Of a stretch of DNA of 64,000 nucleotides, positions 61,979 to 64,000 are shown piece after piece; within the stretch, counting starts at the first letter, position 1; every line of letters starts with the position of its first letter. The stretch is taken from contig CAKQTZ010000009.1 in NCBI GenBank assembly GCA_934277375.1, positions 32,000-95,999 of the forward strand, in the 5' to 3' direction. This DNA comes from an uncultured Coprococcus sp. Lineage in GTDB: Bacteria; Bacillota; Clostridia; Lachnospirales; Lachnospiraceae. The position numbers and the translations under genes were made by a program. The notes beneath the pieces were generated by a model that searched no databases, had not been told where the DNA came from, and saw nothing but the letters and a program-made list of their open reading frames with translations.

Positions 61979-62007
61979 TTGCATAATAATCACTTTTGTC
62001 ATATTAT
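61979..62007 (+). promoter_or_regulatory. Promoter of ncRNA copy A
   Basis: TTGCAT (61979-61984), 17 bp, TATTAT (62002-62007); start of transcription expected near G62014. The hexamers are identical to those of copy B while much of the spacer differs, so selection on the promoter is likely. Confidence 0.75.
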
Positions 62008-62013
62008 CAGCTT

Positions 62014-62284
62014 GTAAGCAAGAGAGCTAAGAAAAACAGCAAATCTCCACAATGCTTACACATGAATTTTGACAATTTACTATTTTTTGTTATTTACTCC
62101 CTTTTTTGTAGTCAACAACGACTACACCCCCAATCCCTTAATTGGCACAGCCGTTTAGCGGCTGTGCCCCTCCCTAAAAAAGAGAGTAAAGCTAGTTTAT
62201 GAGACATATTCCCATATCAGCTCACAAAAAACCTTATATAAAAAGAGCAGAATCGTGATCGCCTAATCATGTTTCTGCTCTTTT
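62014..62284 (+). ncRNA. Structured small RNA, copy A
   Basis: About 271 nt with promoter and terminator and no plausible coding frame. Visible pairing: 5' hairpin TGTAAGC (62013-62019) with GCTTACA (62054-62060); a closing stem TTTACTCCCTTTTTT (62093-62107) with AAAAAAGAGAGTAAA (62176-62190), 14 of 15 pairs; inside it GTAGTC-N6-GACTAC (62108-62125) and GGCACAGCCG-N5-CGGCTGTGCC (62144-62168); and a possible end-to-end pairing of GAGCTAA (62024-62030) with TCAGCTC. Copy B shares a 62-nt identical run and a compensatory pair change. The family is not one I can name; raiA, 6S and Clostridiales-1 RNAs should be compared. Confidence 0.75.
62245..62284 (+). terminator. Terminator of ncRNA copy A
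   Basis: GAGCAGAA / TTCTGCTC (62245-62280) with further inner pairing, followed by TTTTATT on the plus strand. A-rich sequence before it allows function in both directions. Confidence 0.8.
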
Positions 62285-62525
62285 ATTATGTCTGCAACGA
62301 CCCATAGTATTTATCCTGTAACCATTTAAGTATGATCACCTTGGTGGCTGACTGCAATATCTTCCATCCCAAAGGCCTCATAAAGTTGCGCAACTATCTT
62401 ATGCGCAACATGAGCAATTTCACTATGTTATATTTATTGTTATGACTTTTTATATTCAAACATCCATTTGTGCATTATTTGCAATCATTTTTTGAGTAAT
62501 TTGTTATTGCATTTAGTCAAAAACA
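62285..62525. other. Spacer between ncRNA copies, with a possible gene remnant
   Basis: About 240 bp with no intact gene. On the minus strand an open stretch of about 30 codons near 62330-62420 reads EIAHVAHKIVAQLYEAFGM and continues to a stop, with stops just upstream, which could be the decayed end of a former gene. No insertion-sequence ends or other RNA features are seen. Confidence 0.3.
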
Positions 62526-62557
62526 GTCATAATCGCCAACATATATGGCATTATGAC
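62526..62557. promoter_or_regulatory. Inverted repeat upstream of ncRNA copy B
   Basis: GTCATAAT-N16-ATTATGAC with perfect 8-bp arms, and a further CGCC/GGC pairing inside. It ends 19 nt before the -35 box, exactly as in copy A. Confidence 0.6.
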
Positions 62558-62576
62558 TTGAAAGTGCAAAATGCTA

Positions 62577-62605
62577 TTGCATTATTTTTCCTTTTATCAT
62601 ATTAT
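62577..62605 (+). promoter_or_regulatory. Promoter of ncRNA copy B
   Basis: TTGCAT (62577-62582), 17 bp, TATTAT (62600-62605); transcription start expected near G62612. Confidence 0.75.
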
Positions 62606-62611
62606 CAGCTT

Positions 62612-62891
62612 GTAAGCAAGAGAGCTAAGTAAACAATAAATCTCCAATAAGTGCTTACACATGAATTTTGACAATTTACTATTTTTTGTTATTTACTCCC
62701 TTTTTTGTAGTCAGTAATGACTACACCCCCAATCCCTTAATTGGCGCAGTCGCCAAGCGGCTGCGCTCCTCCCTTAAAAGAGAGTAAAGCTAGTTTATGA
62801 ACCATATTTCACTTATTAGCTCACAAAAAACCTTATATAAAAAAAAGAAGCAGAATCGCGGATGCCTAACCGCTGATTCTGCTTCTTTTTT
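62612..62891 (+). ncRNA. Structured small RNA, copy B
   Basis: About 280 nt. It keeps the fold of copy A: TGTAAGC (62611-62617) with GCTTACA (62653-62659); the closing stem TTTACTCCCTTTT (from 62693) with AAAAGAGAGTAAA; GTAGTC-N6-GACTAC; and GGCGCAGTCG-N5-CGGCTGCGCT (62743-62767). In that last hairpin one A-T pair of copy A has become G-C, and two other changes keep G-U wobbles, so the stem remains 10 bp. The end-to-end pairing GAGCTAA / TTAGCTC is perfect here. It ends in its own terminator, which overlaps the stop of DUF951 on the other strand. Confidence 0.75.
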
Positions 62892-62892
62892 A
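62845..62892. terminator. Bidirectional terminator of ncRNA copy B and DUF951
   Basis: A 13-bp stem AAGAAGCAGAATC / GATTCTGCTTCTT (62845-62887) plus GCGG/CCGC inside, with T runs on both strands. It ends copy B on the plus strand and the DUF951 gene on the minus strand. Confidence 0.88.
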
Positions 62893-63075
62893 TTCATTTT
62901 TACTTATAAAGCCCTTGAAATTCTTTTCAACCAGTTTTCTTGTCACCATAACCTGTCGATCACAGCCTGTGCATCTGAGTCTGAAATCCATTCCAACTCT
63001 AAGTATTTCCCATGAATTTGTGCCACATGGATGTGCTTTTTTCATCTTAATCACCTGCCCAACTTCAAATACCAT
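62890..63075 (-). CDS. DUF951 family small zinc-binding-type protein
   Basis: A 61-residue protein matching DUF951: MVFEVGQVIKMKKAHPCGTN, then WEILRVGMDFRLRCTGCDRQ and VTRKLVEKNFKGF. Cysteines at about 17, 35 and 38 suggest a zinc site. DUF951 is common in Firmicutes, often near replication or parABS-type genes; its function is unknown. The ATG at 63075 follows GGAGGAG. It ends inside the terminator shared with ncRNA copy B. Confidence 0.88.
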   Translation of the reverse strand: MVFEVGQVIKMKKAHPCGTNSWEILRVGMDFRLRCTGCDRQVMVTRKLVEKNFKGFISKNE

Positions 63076-63119
63076 ATATCCGTCTCCTCCTGATTAAAAA
63101 TTTCAGGCATTTTAATATG

Positions 63120-63185
63120 CCTATATTGCTCAATTAGCAGAGCATCTGTCGCCCCTGAATTAATGAGAGCACCTGAAACGACCAT
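63120..63185 (+). other. tRNA-like relic, uncertain
   Basis: GCCTATATTGCTCAATTAGC and the following GAGC look like an acceptor start and D arm (GCTC-N8-GAGC, 63128-63143) of a tRNA on the plus strand, but no anticodon or T arm follows. It may be a decayed tRNA fragment. The rest of this gap holds nothing else I can support. Confidence 0.2.
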
Positions 63186-63210
63186 TATTGGAATAGTATC
63201 TTAATATTAC

Positions 63211-63243
63211 AAAAAAAAGCTGAAACCATAATGATTTCAGCTT
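63211..63243 (-). terminator. Terminator of the tRNA cluster
   Basis: A 9-bp stem AAGCTGAAA / TTTCAGCTT (63217-63243) with a 9-nt loop, then T residues on the minus strand, 7 nt after tRNA-Phe. Confidence 0.85.
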
Positions 63244-63249
63244 CCTCAG

Positions 63250-63322
<73 letters not shown>

Positions 63323-63333
63323 TTACATAAAAG

Positions 63334-63407
63334 TAGCGGGGACAGGATTTGAACCTATGACCTTCGGGTTATGAGCCCGACGAGCTTCCAGACTGCTCCA
63401 CCCCGCG
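63334..63407 (-). tRNA. Initiator tRNA-fMet (anticodon CAT)
   Basis: 74 nt with the initiator features: an unpaired first acceptor position (C1 opposite T72) and three G-C pairs at the base of the anticodon loop (GGG-CTCATAA-CCC). T arm GGTTCAAATCC. It starts protein synthesis. Confidence 0.95.
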
Positions 63408-63421
63408 GCAAAAAAATAAAA

Positions 63422-63503
63422 TGGGCGGAGATGGATTCGAACCATCGAAGCATTACGCAGCAGATTTACAGTCTGTCCCCTTTGGCCACTCGGGAATCCA
63501 CCC
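63422..63503 (-). tRNA. tRNA-Tyr (anticodon GTA)
   Basis: 82 nt with the long variable arm of a class II tRNA. Acceptor GGGTGGA / TCCGCCC, anticodon stem-loop CAGA-CTGTAAA-TCTG, T arm GGTTCGAATCC. Confidence 0.95.
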
Positions 63504-63541
63504 ATTTATTGCTTTTTGGCAACTTCTTGCTTTAAGCAAAA

Positions 63542-63614
63542 AGCCGATGATCGGACTCGAACCGATAACCTGCTGATTACAAATCAGCTGCTCTGCCAAT
63601 TGAGCCACATCGGC
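63542..63614 (-). tRNA. tRNA-Thr (anticodon TGT)
   Basis: 73 nt. Acceptor GCCGATG / CATCGGC, D arm GGCTCAATTGGCAGAGC, anticodon stem-loop GCTGA-TTTGTAA-TCAGC, T arm GGTTCGAGTCC. Confidence 0.95.
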
Positions 63615-63630
63615 ATATTAAATTGTCAAA

Positions 63631-63702
63631 TGACCCCAACGGGATTTGAACCCGTGTTACCGCCGTGAAAGGGCGATGTCTTAACCGCTTGACCATGGGG
63701 CC
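63631..63702 (-). tRNA. tRNA-Glu (anticodon TTC)
   Basis: 72 nt. Acceptor GGCCCCA / TGGGGTC with one G-U, anticodon stem-loop TCGCC-CTTTCAC-GGCGG, T arm GGTTCAAATCC. Confidence 0.95.
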
Positions 63703-63718
63703 AGGTTTTTTAAAGCAG

Positions 63719-63790
63719 CTCCCCGAGTAGGGCTCGAACCTACAACCCCTCGGTTAACAGCCGAGTGCTCTACCATTGAGCTATCGAGGA
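63719..63790 (-). tRNA. tRNA-Asn (anticodon GTT)
   Basis: 72 nt. Acceptor TCCTCGA / TCGGGGA with one T-G, D arm AGCTCAATGGTAGAGC, anticodon stem-loop CTCGG-CTGTTAA-CCGAG, T arm GGTTCGAGCCC. First tRNA of the cluster after the promoter. Confidence 0.95.
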
Positions 63791-63822
63791 ATGTCACCTG
63801 GTAAACCACGGCGTCTTAGTCA

Positions 63823-63851
63823 ATATTAACACATTTGACTTGAAAATGCAA
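63823..63851 (-). promoter_or_regulatory. Promoter of the tRNA cluster
   Basis: Minus strand TTGCAT (63846-63851), 17 bp, TAATAT (63823-63828), 33 nt before tRNA-Asn. The -35 overlaps a hairpin (63848-63867) that may end the rRNA transcript. Confidence 0.65.
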
Positions 63852-63867
63852 GCGTTTTTTGCTTGTA
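63848..63867 (-). terminator. Possible terminator of the rRNA operon
   Basis: ACAAGC-N8-GCTTGC on the minus strand followed by ATTTTC, located about 100 nt after the end of 23S rRNA. The U tract is short, so it may not be fully effective. Confidence 0.4.
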
Positions 63868-63970
63868 CCTTCAGAATTTCACACAGAAAGTATGTCATCT
63901 CTTCCATCTCTAAGTAAACTTTCTTCTTCGCTTTTTGCGTATCTCCAAAGCTTATCTCTTAGAAACCTCT

Positions 63971-64000
63971 AAGGATAAGTCCTCGACCTATTAGTACTTC
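63971..64000 (-). rRNA. 23S rRNA, 3' end (partial)
   Basis: The minus strand at the window edge reads GTACTAATAGGTCGAGGACT and then TATCC, the conserved 3' end of bacterial 23S rRNA. Only about 30 nt are inside the window. No 5S sequence is found in the 180 nt between it and tRNA-Asn. Confidence 0.85.

Noticed and set aside
62067..62097. TTGACA inside ncRNA copy A (and the same in copy B) as a promoter
   Set aside because: No acceptable -10 at 15-19 bp; it sits inside the identical 62-nt body of the RNA, downstream of the conserved TTGCAT/TATTAT promoter.

Overview
The window looks like a chromosomal segment of a low-to-mid GC Gram-positive gut Clostridium relative, most likely Lachnospiraceae (Coprococcus/Butyrivibrio-like). 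The evidence is the hprK-glucokinase-murB-rapZ-whiA-Crh order, GGAGG ribosome binding sites, sigma-A type promoters, a CIRCE element, a cdaA-cdaR pair, DUF951 and a giant YTG-repeat surface protein. Genus and species are inference. Nearly all genes lie on the minus strand; the plus-strand exceptions are uvrC, an HD nucleotidase, one unknown gene and two small RNAs.

Layout. 1-5.8 kb: a tandem-OB SSB-like protein, a SpoU/TrmH methyltransferase, dnaE and a DUF5662-like gene. 5.9-7.9 kb: tRNA-Thr, an AAA ATPase with a promoter overlapped by an inverted repeat, and a possible ribbon-helix-helix protein. 8-16.3 kb: a TPR/Sel1 protein, then a carbon-control and envelope cluster (Crh-like HPr with Glu at position 15, whiA, rapZ, murB, glucokinase, hprK). 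16.4-21.8 kb: uvrC, 5'-nucleotidase, ftsH and an unknown gene.

21.8-42.1 kb is a cell-surface locus: a 5737-residue secreted protein with about 67 Ig-like YTG modules and four C-terminal fibronectin III domains, a small APQTG-type sortase substrate, a class B-like sortase and an LCP transferase. 42.2-50 kb: glyA, two glycosyltransferase-type genes, clpB under CIRCE control, and a family 1 glycosidase. 50-54.6 kb: a sirtuin, cdaR-cdaA (c-di-AMP synthesis) and two membrane proteins. 54.7-59.9 kb: a MoxR-DUF58-VWA-VWA-TPR operon. 60.1-61.8 kb: an NhaC-type antiporter.

61.9-62.9 kb holds the most unusual feature: two tandem, about 270-280 nt structured RNAs on the plus strand. Each has the same TTGCAT-N17-TATTAT promoter, the same upstream inverted repeat, compensatory changes in a shared hairpin, and its own terminator. 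They are followed by DUF951, a six-tRNA cluster with its own promoter, and the 3' tip of a 23S rRNA at the right edge, with no 5S gene between 23S and the tRNAs.

The genes fit several working units: HprK phosphorylating a Crh-like protein for carbon control; LCP, sortase and substrates building the cell surface; CdaA/CdaR for c-di-AMP; and MoxR/VWA for envelope complex assembly. Promoter and terminator calls are by eye from hexamers, spacing and hairpins.
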